From: Streptomyces sp. NBC_00568
GTDB taxonomy: Bacteria; Actinomycetota; Actinomycetes; Streptomycetales; Streptomycetaceae
DNA length: 64,000 bases
Assembly: GCF_026341855.1 (NCBI RefSeq)
Contig: NZ_JAPENW010000001.1
Span: 4,579,001-4,643,000, forward strand
Direction of reading: 5' to 3'
Shown here: positions 37,257 through 45,337 of the stretch, piece after piece
Layout: every line of letters starts with the position of its first letter
How positions within the stretch are numbered: the first letter of the stretch is position 1
Made by a program: the position numbers and the translations under genes
Notes under the pieces: model-generated
What the model saw: the letters and a program-made list of their open reading frames with translations, nothing else
Databases searched by the model: none
What the model was told of the DNA's origin: nothing

Positions 37257-38075
37257 TCAGTCTCCCGGCTCGGCGATCAGGGCCGTGGCCACGGCCCTGA
37301 ATCCCAGCCGGCCGTAGATGCGGGCCACGTCGTCGTCGCCGGCGGACAGGAACACCGTGTCGACGCCCCGCGTCCGGGCGTCGGTCACCAGTGCGGCGGT
37401 CACCGCGAGGGCCAGCCCGCGGCGGCGGGCGGCGGGCAGGGTGCCGACGCCCGCGACCTCGCTCACCCCACCGACGGGCAGATGCATCCCGGAGCAGAGG
37501 ACCACGCCGTCCTCGACGGCCGCGGCGACCACCGTGCGGCCCGCGCGGACGCGCTCCGCCGCGGCGGGCAGCTCCCCGGCCCGGGCGGTGATCTCGGCGG
37601 CCAGTTCGGCGGGCCCGGCAGGGCCGGGGGCCGTGCCCGGAGCCGCGAACGCCAGGTGCGGAACCGCCAGCGCGCCGGCCAGGGACGGGTCGTCGGGGCC
37701 GAGCACCCGGACCAGGGGGTGCGGCGCCGGGAGGGAGCTGTCCGGGCCGTCGTCCTCCCGGACCATCAGGGGGTGCGCGTGCACCCGCAGTCCCGTCGCC
37801 TCGACGGTCTCCCGCAGGCCGGGTGTCACCTCGGCCACCCACTCGAACGCCTCCGGCACCCCGAGCTCGCGCTGCCGGGCCCGTACCCGGTCGACGTCCT
37901 CGGCGGTCGCGGGAGGGCCCGTCCAGTCCGGTGTGGGGCGCGCGTAGTACGGCCAGCCCGGGGACTCCCGGACGAAGAGGGTGAGCGGACCGAAGTCCTC
38001 GGCCCGCGCGGCGGCACGCGGTACCGCGTTGTAGTACTGCTCCAGCCGGCCCAGCGACGAGTTCACGATGGTCAT
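37257..38075 (-). CDS. GNAT family N-acetyltransferase
   Basis: 272 residues. The C-terminal half shows the GNAT acetyl-CoA motif VGTLPAARRRGLALAVTAALVTDARTRGVDTVFLSAGDDDVARIYGRLGFRAVATALI. The N-terminal half (EDFGPLTLFVRESPGWPYYARP) is a variable second lobe. Substrate unknown. ATG 38075 (MTIVNSSLG) chosen over ATG 38087. Confidence 0.85.
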   Translation of the reverse strand: MTIVNSSLGRLEQYYNAVPRAAARAEDFGPLTLFVRESPGWPYYARPTPDWTGPPATAEDVDRVRARQRELGVPEAFEWVAEVTPGLRETVEATGLRVHAHPLMVREDDGPDSSLPAPHPLVRVLGPDDPSLAGALAVPHLAFAAPGTAPGPAGPAELAAEITARAGELPAAAERVRAGRTVVAAAVEDGVVLCSGMHLPVGGVSEVAGVGTLPAARRRGLALAVTAALVTDARTRGVDTVFLSAGDDDVARIYGRLGFRAVATALIAEPGD

Positions 38076-38127
38076 GCCGCCATCCAAGACGACCGCCCCG
38101 GCGGAGTCACCCGATTTCGGGGCCGCC

Positions 38128-39390
38128 TCAGTCCACCCCCTTGATCCGCCCCACCAGCACCGCCCCCGCGAGACCGATCACCGCCGCGACCAGGTACAGC
38201 ACCCGGTACCCGCCCAGGTACGTCACGATCGGTGCCGCCAGTACGGGAGCGGCGACCTGGGGGAGGGCGTTGGCGATGTTGATGACGCCGAGATCCTTGC
38301 CGCGGTCGAGTGCCCTGGGCAGGACATCGGTCATCAGGGCGAAGTCGACGGAGGTGAAGACGCCGAAGCCGACGCCGAGGACGGCCGCGGCCACGATCGC
38401 GCCGGGCCAGGTCTGCCACCCGGCCAGCGCCGCCGTGGCCACCGCCATCAGGACGCCGGACCAGATCACGAACGGCTTGCGGCGGCCCAGCCGGTCCGAC
38501 CACACCCCGCCCACCACGACGGTGGCGAGCAGCGTGACCCCGTTCACCGCCGTGAGGATCAGCACACCCTGCTCGGGGTCGTCGTGGTGCAGCCGGTCCC
38601 GCAGGTAGTAGAGCAGGTACAGGAGCACGAGGGCGTTGCTGAGGTTGATGAGGAAACGCGTCAGCCAGGCCCACGCCAGGTCGGGGTGCTCGCGCGGGCT
38701 CAGCCGGAACGAGGCGAGGAAGGCACGCCAGGACCAGGGCGGGCGGGCCGACTCCGGCAACCGCAGGTCCTCGTAGCGGAGCACGTACGGCAGGACGCCC
38801 ACCAGGGTGAACACCGCGCACGCCGCGTACCCGCCACCGGTGCCTCCGGCCATCGTCGCGAGTCCCGTCCCGCCGACCACGCCGAGGATCTGCGCGGCGC
38901 CCAGCCAGCCGCCCACGGAACCGCGTTGCAGCCGCGGCACCCGGTCGGGGACGGCCGCCGTCACCGCGGCGAACGCGGCGTTCAGGGTCAGCTGGACCAG
39001 GCACCAGCCCGCCGCCATGGTCCACACGCCGCCCGCCCCCGCGAGGAGCAGCAGGGACAGCGCGCCGCCGGCCGCTCCGGCCACGATCCACGGCGTACGG
39101 CGGCCCCGGCGCGCGGTCGTCCGGTCGGAGAGGGCGCCGAAGAGAGGGTTGGCCACCAGCGAGACGACCGCGCCCGCGCCCGTGACCCAGGCCAGCACGG
39201 CTTCCTTGGACAGGCCGGTGCCGGGCGCGAAGTCCTCCGCCTGGGAGGCGAGCAGGATCTGCAACGGGCCGTACCAGCCCACCCAGATCGCCCCGTTGGC
39301 GAGCGACAGCGCCGAGGTCCAGCCCCGGCCGACCCGCTCGACGGGCTCGGCGAGGGCCGCCGCGGGTATGACCGGGTCGGCGGCGGTCAT
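38128..39390 (-). CDS. MFS transporter, probable sugar/glycoside carrier
   Basis: 420 residues with about 12 hydrophobic segments. FGALSDRTTARRGRRTPWIV and WSDRLGRRKPFVIWSG are the two MFS motif A copies. It starts at ATG 39390, overlapping the TGA of the upstream beta-glucosidase gene (ATGA), so the two are one operon. Import of a beta-glucoside hydrolysed by the neighbour is the natural inference. Confidence 0.87.
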   Translation of the reverse strand: MTAADPVIPAAALAEPVERVGRGWTSALSLANGAIWVGWYGPLQILLASQAEDFAPGTGLSKEAVLAWVTGAGAVVSLVANPLFGALSDRTTARRGRRTPWIVAGAAGGALSLLLLAGAGGVWTMAAGWCLVQLTLNAAFAAVTAAVPDRVPRLQRGSVGGWLGAAQILGVVGGTGLATMAGGTGGGYAACAVFTLVGVLPYVLRYEDLRLPESARPPWSWRAFLASFRLSPREHPDLAWAWLTRFLINLSNALVLLYLLYYLRDRLHHDDPEQGVLILTAVNGVTLLATVVVGGVWSDRLGRRKPFVIWSGVLMAVATAALAGWQTWPGAIVAAAVLGVGFGVFTSVDFALMTDVLPRALDRGKDLGVINIANALPQVAAPVLAAPIVTYLGGYRVLYLVAAVIGLAGAVLVGRIKGVD

Positions 39391-40691
39391 CTCTGCGCCC
39401 GCAGGGCGTCCCGCAGCCAGCCGTACGAGGCCTTCGGGGTCCGTTCCAGCGTGTCGTAGTCGACGTGGACGAGGCCGAAGCGGCGCGCGTACCCCTCCGC
39501 CCACTCGAAGTTGTCCATCAGCGACCAGACGAAGTAGCCGCGTACGTCGACGCCCCGCTCCAACGCCCGGTGCAGCGCCCGGACATGACCGTCCAGGAAG
39601 GCGATCCGCTCCTGGTCGTCGATACCGTCGTACGAGCAGCCGTTCTCGGTGATGACGACGGGCGGGAGCCGGTCGCCGTAGCGCTCGTGGAATCCGACCA
39701 GCAGCTCGGTGAGCGCCTCGGGCACCACCGGCCAGCCGAAGTCCGTGACCGGGTATCCCTCCAGTTCCCGCACGGTGAAGGGCAGTTCGGCGGGCAGGGT
39801 GAGTCCGCTGAACTCGATCTCCGCGCCCTCGGGGGCGCCCACCTTGGTCGGCTGGTAGTAGTTGATCCCGTACCAGTCGACCGGCTCGCCGATGATCTTC
39901 AGGTCCGACTCGACGTCGCCGGGCATCAACTCGCCGATGCCTTCGGGGTACCGGCCGAGCAGGACGGGATCGGCGAAGAGGCGGTTGAGCAGGAGGTCGT
40001 AGAAGTCGGCCGCCTCCACGTCCTCGGTACGGTCCGAGGCCGCCCAGGTCGGGCCGTGCGAGTTGGCGATCCCGATGTCGCCGGCGCCGGCCGCGCGCAG
40101 GGCCCGTACGGCGAGACCGTGGGCGAGGAGCTGGTGGTGCGCCACCGGCAGCGCGTCGAACAGGAGCTGCTTGCCGGGTGCGTGCGCGCCGAGCGCGTGG
40201 CCCAGCAGGGTGTGTTCGGCGGGTTCGTTGAGGGTGATCCACTTCTTCACGCGGTCGCCGAGGCGCGCGGCGACGACCGCGGCGTACTCGGCGAACCGCT
40301 CGGCGGTGTCCCGGTTCAGCCAGTCCAGTTCCACCGGCAGGTCCCAGTGGAAGAGGGTCGGCAGCGGCCGGATGCCGGCAGCGCACAGGGCGTCGACCAG
40401 GCGGTCGTAGAAGTCGAGGCCGCCGGGGGAGTTCACCCGGGGCCAGGAGACGGAGAAGCGGTACGCGTCCACGCCGAGGCCGGCCAGGAGTGCCACGTCC
40501 TCCGGGTAGCGGTGGAAGTGGTCGCAGGCCACCGCCGCCGTGGAGCCGTCCTTGACGTGCCCGGGCCCGGCGGTGAAGGTGTCCCACACCGAGGGGGCGC
40601 GTTCGTCCGCGGCCCCCTCGATCTGGTGGGCCGAGGTGGACACGCCCCAGAGGAAGCCGGGCGGGAACTGCGGGAGGGGGTTCGTCGCCAT
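39387..40691 (-). CDS. GH1 beta-glucosidase
   Basis: 434 residues. GFLWGVSTSAHQIEGA at the N-terminus, acid/base Glu in TLNEPAEH, nucleophile Glu in ITENG, and WSLMDNFEWAEGYARRFGLVHVDYDT near the end are GH1 signatures. No signal peptide is visible, so it acts inside the cell on glycosides brought in by the coupled MFS. ATG 40691 chosen; an ATG 12 bases upstream (40703) is also in frame. Ribosome sites are weak for both. Confidence 0.92.
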   Translation of the reverse strand: MATNPLPQFPPGFLWGVSTSAHQIEGAADERAPSVWDTFTAGPGHVKDGSTAAVACDHFHRYPEDVALLAGLGVDAYRFSVSWPRVNSPGGLDFYDRLVDALCAAGIRPLPTLFHWDLPVELDWLNRDTAERFAEYAAVVAARLGDRVKKWITLNEPAEHTLLGHALGAHAPGKQLLFDALPVAHHQLLAHGLAVRALRAAGAGDIGIANSHGPTWAASDRTEDVEAADFYDLLLNRLFADPVLLGRYPEGIGELMPGDVESDLKIIGEPVDWYGINYYQPTKVGAPEGAEIEFSGLTLPAELPFTVRELEGYPVTDFGWPVVPEALTELLVGFHERYGDRLPPVVITENGCSYDGIDDQERIAFLDGHVRALHRALERGVDVRGYFVWSLMDNFEWAEGYARRFGLVHVDYDTLERTPKASYGWLRDALRAQR

Positions 40692-40807
40692 GCGCGCGAT
40701 CATCTGTACCGGCGGTAACGGAAGTCAACGGTTCGACGTGAACCCGCTGCTCCCCGGCTTCCGCCCTCCCCGCCGCCGCGTCCCCGGAGCCCGGCGGCCG
40801 GACCGTT

Positions 40808-41074
40808 CTAGGCGCCTTCCTTCAGCACCCGTGAGATCAGCTCGCGCTGGTCCTCCGTCAGTCTCGGGTCGGCGGCGTGGACGGTCCTCCCGTCCACGGT
40901 GATCCGATAGCTGAAGCCGTCCGGGACGCCGGCCGGGGGCGTGCCCCGGCCGGCGGCGAACGCCCGCTCGGCCAGGGCGTGCCACTCGGCGGCGTCGGGC
41001 CGTCCCGAGGTGTCCACCTCGCCATGACGCTCGATGCCTGCGAACCCGCCCGTGCGCCTCACCTGAATACGCAT
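40808..41074 (-). CDS. Emfourin-type inhibitor of M4 metalloprotease
   Basis: 88 residues, MRIQVRRTGGFAGIERHGEVDTS...FSYRITVDGRTVHAADPRLTEDQRELISRVL. The QVRRTGGFAGIER start and the RLTEDQRELI end fit the small emfourin/protealysin-inhibitor family. It lies directly downstream of an M4 protease gene in the same orientation, the usual partner. It probably keeps the protease inactive inside the cell. Confidence 0.82.
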   Translation of the reverse strand: MRIQVRRTGGFAGIERHGEVDTSGRPDAAEWHALAERAFAAGRGTPPAGVPDGFSYRITVDGRTVHAADPRLTEDQRELISRVLKEGA

Positions 41075-41150
41075 GGGTCCTGTCTAGTACGAGTCGGGCA
41101 CCGGGGCCATGCGCCCGGGGCCATGTGGCCAGGACCTGCCGTGCCCGGGG

Positions 41151-42221
41151 TCACGCGGCCGGGACCCCGACCTGCTCCCAGGCCTTCGTCACGGCCAGCA
41201 GTTCCTCGCCCTCGCTGAACCGGGACCGCGCCGCGGCGAGCGTGAGCCGCGCGAAGTCCGAGAAGAGGGCCTGCTGGGGCAGCTCCCCGCCGGTGAGGAC
41301 GTCGTACCAGATCTGCCCGGCCCGTTCCCACGCGTGGCCGCCGAGGGCCTGGGCGACGAGATAGAAGGCGTGGTTGGGGATGCCGGAGTTGATGTGGACG
41401 CCGCCGTTGTCCCGGCCGGTGCGGACATAGCCGTCCATCGTCCCGGGCTGCGGGTCCTTGCCGAGGACGTCGTCGTCGTACGCCGTGCCCGGCTCCTTCA
41501 TGGAGCGCAGGGCGGTGCCGGTGATCCGCGGGGCGAGCAGCCCGGCGCCGATCAGCCAGTCGGCCTCGGCGGCGGTCTGGCCGAGTGTGTACTGCTTGAT
41601 CAGCGAGCCGAAGACGTCCGACATGGACTCGTTCAGGGCACCCGGCTGGCCGAAGTAGGTGAGGTTCGCCGTGTACTGCGTGACGCCGTGGGTCAGCTCG
41701 TGGCCGATGACGTCGACCGGGATGGTGAAGTCGAGGAAGATCTCGCCGTCACCGTCGCCGAACACCATCTGCTCGCCGTTCCAGAAGGCGTTGTTGTAGT
41801 TCGCGTCGAAGTGCACGGTGGCGTCGAGCGGCAGGCCCTCGCCGTTGATCGAGGTGCGCCCGAACGCCTTCAGATAGAGCTCGAAGGTCGCGCCGAGGCC
41901 GGCGTACGCGCGGTTGACCGTCGCGTCCTTGCCCGGCTTGTCGCCCTCGCCGCGGACCTTCCTGCCGGGGAGGTCCTGGCGGTGGCGGGCGTCGTAGATC
42001 GTCCGGTGCGGCTTCTGCTCGGCGGTCTCCGCGGGCGCGGCCACGGCGGGCGCGCCGATGACGGTGGTCAGCCGCCGGTGGGTGCGCTCGTACGCGTCGC
42101 GCTCCAGGGTCTGGCGCGCGGGACCGGAGAGCGCCGGGTCCTCGTGCCGGGCGAGCTTGTCGAGGACATGGGGCGGCACGATGGTGCAGTGAACGGGCTC
42201 GAAGCCCCCGTTGGTCTTCAT
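41151..42221 (-). CDS. M4 family metalloprotease (protealysin/griselysin-like)
   Basis: 356 residues. HEXXH zinc site in VIGHELTHGVTQYT, third ligand Glu in GALNESMSDVFG, and the active histidine in GVHINSGIPNHAFYLVAQ. The N-terminal 45 residues (CTIVPPHVLDKLARHEDPAL) are the short PlaP propeptide of protealysin-like M4 enzymes, and no signal peptide is visible. ATG 42221 follows AAGGGTG. It runs codirectionally into the emfourin gene. Confidence 0.92.
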   Translation of the reverse strand: MKTNGGFEPVHCTIVPPHVLDKLARHEDPALSGPARQTLERDAYERTHRRLTTVIGAPAVAAPAETAEQKPHRTIYDARHRQDLPGRKVRGEGDKPGKDATVNRAYAGLGATFELYLKAFGRTSINGEGLPLDATVHFDANYNNAFWNGEQMVFGDGDGEIFLDFTIPVDVIGHELTHGVTQYTANLTYFGQPGALNESMSDVFGSLIKQYTLGQTAAEADWLIGAGLLAPRITGTALRSMKEPGTAYDDDVLGKDPQPGTMDGYVRTGRDNGGVHINSGIPNHAFYLVAQALGGHAWERAGQIWYDVLTGGELPQQALFSDFARLTLAAARSRFSEGEELLAVTKAWEQVGVPAA

Positions 42222-42413
42222 GCCCGGCACCCTTGCACTGAGTGATGTCGATGTCACTACGTGCAACCATGATTGGTGAAATGCGGAGATAAGGAGGCCG
42301 GGATTCCGCCCGGAAGTGGTATGGCGCACTTTTTGTCCTTTTCGGGGGGTGCGATCCCGCATACTGATACAGCCCTCCGGACGGAGCGCGGCTCGGCTAC
42401 GCTGCGGAGCATC

Positions 42414-42461
42414 ATGCGTTTCGGGCTGCTTCTCCTTAGCTGCCGCGGCGAGGGCCTGTAG
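42414..42461 (+). CDS. leuA leader peptide (attenuator)
   Basis: Fifteen codons, MRFGLLLLSCRGEGL, ending TAG 42459-42461, with GGAG a few bases upstream of the ATG. Four consecutive Leu codons (CTG CTT CTC CTT, including two rare CTT codons) allow ribosome stalling when leucyl-tRNA is scarce. Leucine leaders upstream of leuA are known in Streptomyces. The 80 bp between this stop and leuA contains a small GTCC-TTTC-GGAC hairpin. Confidence 0.85.
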   Translation: MRFGLLLLSCRGEGL

Positions 42462-42541
42462 TCGAGGCCGACCCCCTCCCCGCGGAGTCTGGCGTTGCGC
42501 CGTCGGCCGTCCTTTCGGACATCCTGAGGAGCCCACGCATC

Positions 42542-44293
42542 ATGGCGAACAGCCAGAGCAGCCAGCAGACCCGTGTCAACCGTCAGCGGCCCACGTCGAT
42601 GCCGGTCCACAAGTACGGCCGGTACGACCAGGTCGACATCCCCGACCGCGACTGGCCGAACAACCGGATCACCGTCGCCCCCCGCTGGCTCTCGACCGAC
42701 CTGCGTGACGGCAACCAGGCCCTGATCGACCCCATGTCGCCCGCGCGCAAGCGTGAGATGTTCGACCTGCTGGTGAAGATGGGCTACAAGGAGATCGAGG
42801 TCGGCTTCCCGGCGTCGGGCCAGACGGACTTCGACTTCGTCCGCTCGATCATCGAGGACGAGACCGCGATCCCGGACGACGTCACGATCTCCGTACTGAC
42901 CCAGGCCCGCGAGGACCTGATCGAGCGGACCGTCGAGTCGCTGAAGGGCGCCAAGCGCGCCAACGTGCACCTGTACAACGCGACCGCCCCGGTCTTCCGC
43001 CGTGTCGTCTTCCGCGGCTCCAAGGACGACATCAAGCAGATCGCCGTCGACGGCACGCGCCTGGTCGTCGAGTACGCGGAGAAGCTGCTGGGCCCCGAGA
43101 CCGAGTTCGGCTACCAGTACAGCCCCGAGATCTTCACCGACACCGAGCTGGACTTCGCCCTGGAGGTCTGCGAGGCGGTCATGGACGTCTGGCAGCCCGG
43201 CCCGGGCCGCGAGATCATCCTCAACCTGCCCGCCACGGTGGAGCGTTCGACCCCCTCCACGCACGCGGACCGCTTCGAGTGGATGGGCCGTCACCTGTCC
43301 CGCCGCGAGTACGTCTGCCTGTCGATCCACCCCCACAACGACCGCGGTACGGCCGTCGCCGCCGCCGAGCTGGCGCTGATGGCCGGCGCCGACCGTGTCG
43401 AGGGCTGCCTGTTCGGCCAGGGCGAGCGCACCGGCAACGTCGACCTGGTCACCCTGGGCATGAACCTGTTCTCGCAGGGCGTCGACCCGCAGATCGACTT
43501 CTCCGACATCGACGAGATCCGCCGTACGTGGGAGTACTGCAACCAGATGGAGGTCCACGCGCGCCACCCGTACGTGGGCGACCTGGTCTACACGTCCTTC
43601 TCCGGCTCCCACCAGGACGCCATCAAGAAGGGCTTCGACGCGATGGAGGCCGACGCGGCCGCCAGGGGCGTCACCGTCGACGACATCGAGTGGGCCGTCC
43701 CGTACCTGCCCATCGACCCGAAGGACGTCGGCCGCTCCTACGAGGCCGTCATCCGCGTCAACTCGCAGTCGGGCAAGGGCGGTATCGCGTACGTCCTGAA
43801 GAACGACCACAAGCTGGACCTGCCGCGCCGGATGCAGATCGAGTTCTCGAAGATCATCCAGGCCAAGACGGACGCCGAGGGCGGCGAGGTCACGCCGAAG
43901 GACATCTGGGCGGCCTTCCAGGACGAGTTCCTGCCCAACCCCGGAAACCCGTGGGGCCGTATCCAGGTCAGGACCGGCCAGTCCACCACGGACAAGGACG
44001 GCGTCGACACCCTGACCGTCGAGGCCACGGTCGACGGCACGGACACCGTCCTGAGCGGCACCGGCAACGGACCGATCTCCGCCTTCTTCGACGCCCTGCA
44101 GTCCATCGGCGTCGACGTACGCCTGCTGGACTACCAGGAGCACACGATGAGCGAGGGTGCCTCCGCGCAGGCCGCCTCGTACATCGAATGCGCGATCGGC
44201 GACAAGGTTCTGTGGGGAATCGGCATCGACGCGAATACGACACGCGCCTCGCTGAAGGCCGTCGTCTCCGCCGTCAACCGCGCGGCCCGCTGA
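42542..44293 (+). CDS. leuA: 2-isopropylmalate synthase
   Basis: 583 residues. N-terminal TIM barrel with STDLRDGNQALIDPM, LSIHPHNDRGTAVAAAELALMAGADRVEGCLFGQGERTGNVDLVTLG (metal-binding HPHND and GERTGN), and a C-terminal LeuA regulatory domain (about 430-583) that binds leucine. It makes 2-isopropylmalate from 2-oxoisovalerate and acetyl-CoA, the first step of leucine biosynthesis. ATG 42542 (MANSQSSQQTRV) follows TGAGGAG. Confidence 0.97.
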   Translation: MANSQSSQQTRVNRQRPTSMPVHKYGRYDQVDIPDRDWPNNRITVAPRWLSTDLRDGNQALIDPMSPARKREMFDLLVKMGYKEIEVGFPASGQTDFDFVRSIIEDETAIPDDVTISVLTQAREDLIERTVESLKGAKRANVHLYNATAPVFRRVVFRGSKDDIKQIAVDGTRLVVEYAEKLLGPETEFGYQYSPEIFTDTELDFALEVCEAVMDVWQPGPGREIILNLPATVERSTPSTHADRFEWMGRHLSRREYVCLSIHPHNDRGTAVAAAELALMAGADRVEGCLFGQGERTGNVDLVTLGMNLFSQGVDPQIDFSDIDEIRRTWEYCNQMEVHARHPYVGDLVYTSFSGSHQDAIKKGFDAMEADAAARGVTVDDIEWAVPYLPIDPKDVGRSYEAVIRVNSQSGKGGIAYVLKNDHKLDLPRRMQIEFSKIIQAKTDAEGGEVTPKDIWAAFQDEFLPNPGNPWGRIQVRTGQSTTDKDGVDTLTVEATVDGTDTVLSGTGNGPISAFFDALQSIGVDVRLLDYQEHTMSEGASAQAASYIECAIGDKVLWGIGIDANTTRASLKAVVSAVNRAAR

Positions 44294-44315
44294 CCTCGTT
44301 CACCTGGTTCTTTCC

Positions 44316-44347
44316 GGCCCCGTCCGCCTTCCGAGGCGGGCGGGGCC
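44316..44347 (+). terminator. leuA terminator hairpin
   Basis: GGCCCCGTCCGCC, six-base loop TTCCGA, GGCGGGCGGGGCC: a 13-bp stem with one G-T mismatch, 23 bp after the leuA stop. Likely intrinsic terminator without U-run. Confidence 0.75.
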
Positions 44348-44478
44348 CGGTCGTATACCGGCCAATCCATGTGCAGGTCACGAGCAGGTCTCGTCCTGGG
44401 TACTGACTCAGCCTCAACAATGTGGCTAACATCACGCCAGCACGGCGATGTTGCCGTGGCATTACGGAGGTGTGCGAC

Positions 44479-45174
44479 GTGCTGCCAGGATGGGGACGAA
44501 ACGGTCGTGCAGTTCAGGTTCCCCGCATCCTGGGCACCCGTACGGCATGGAACACGGTCGGCGACGGTGAGTTCTTCTGCCCCGGCTGCGGAGGCGACCG
44601 CAATTACCAACGGCTGGCCGGCCGCCGCCGCTTCACCCTTCTGGGCGTTCCCGTGATTCCGCGCGGCGAGACCGGGCCCGTCGTCGAATGCGCCGCCTGC
44701 CGACGCCACTACGGCGCCGACGTCCTGGACCACCCCACCACCACCCGCTTCTCCGCGATGCTCCGCGACGCCGTCCACACCGTCGCCCTCGCGGTCCTCG
44801 CGGCGGGCGGCGGCTGCGCCCGCTCGTCCCTGGAGACCGCCGCCGCGGCCGTCCGCTCGGCCGGCTTCGACGACTGCACGGAGGACCAGCTCGGCGCCCT
44901 CGTCGAGGCACTCGCCGCCGACACGGGCCGCTTCTTCGGCGAGCCCTGCGGAGCGAGCCTGGCCATAGAGCTCCACGAGGCCCTGGACCCGCTGGCCCCG
45001 CACCTCGCCCCGGCCGGCCGCGAGGCGATCCTCCTCCAGGGCGCCCGCATCGCCCTCGCCGACGGGCCGTACACCCCCGCCGAACGGGACGTCCTGGCCA
45101 CTGTGGGCGCGGCCCTGACGATCTGCTCGGACGACGTGACCCGCCTCCTGGCGACGGCACGGACGCCGTCGTAG
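44479..45174 (+). CDS. TerB family protein with N-terminal zinc ribbon
   Basis: 231 residues. EFFCPGCGGDRNYQRLAGRRRFTLL and VVECAACRRHYGADVL form a four-cysteine ribbon; the C-terminal half is helical (DQLGALVEALAADTGRF, AIELHEALDPLAPHLAPAGREAILLQGARIALADGPYTPAERDVL), the TerB-type tellurite-resistance fold. The function of TerB proteins is unclear. GTG 44479 behind GGAGGTG. Confidence 0.8.
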   Translation: MLPGWGRNGRAVQVPRILGTRTAWNTVGDGEFFCPGCGGDRNYQRLAGRRRFTLLGVPVIPRGETGPVVECAACRRHYGADVLDHPTTTRFSAMLRDAVHTVALAVLAAGGGCARSSLETAAAAVRSAGFDDCTEDQLGALVEALAADTGRFFGEPCGASLAIELHEALDPLAPHLAPAGREAILLQGARIALADGPYTPAERDVLATVGAALTICSDDVTRLLATARTPS

Positions 45175-45198
45175 GCCCGCTCCACCCCGTCGCGCCGT

Positions 45199-45214
45199 TA
45201 CTCCCCAGGGAGTA
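45199..45214. promoter_or_regulatory. Palindrome TACTCCC-CA-GGGAGTA upstream of the MMPL gene
   Basis: Perfect 7-bp arms separated by CA, 124 bp before the MMPL start. Similar TACTCC...GGAGTA dyads are commonly seen upstream of targets of NarL-type response regulators in Streptomyces (from memory), and the regulator at 48849-49526 is the obvious candidate. Confidence 0.5.
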
Positions 45215-45292
45215 GTCCGGCCCCCGGGCCACCCCTCGCAGTACCCCCGAACTCGCCCTTCCGCGCGACGAATGCCGCCCCTCGCGCCGGGA

Positions 45293-45311
45293 GTCTGGAA
45301 CCTGTCCAGAC
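45293..45311. promoter_or_regulatory. Second dyad just upstream of the MMPL ribosome site
   Basis: GTCTGGA, ACCTG, TCCAGAC: 7-bp arms with a five-base spacer, ending 27 bp before the ATG. It may be an operator or a leader hairpin. Confidence 0.45.
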
Positions 45312-45337
45312 ATTCCGCGAGAAGGGGGGACCCCGCC

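Noticed and set aside
42222..42413. A named leuA promoter
   Set aside because: TTGTCC and CATACT are present, but the 21-bp spacing is poor; I did not call it.
45175..45198. A terminator after the TerB-like gene
   Set aside because: No clear stem-loop; the nearby dyad is better read as an operator.
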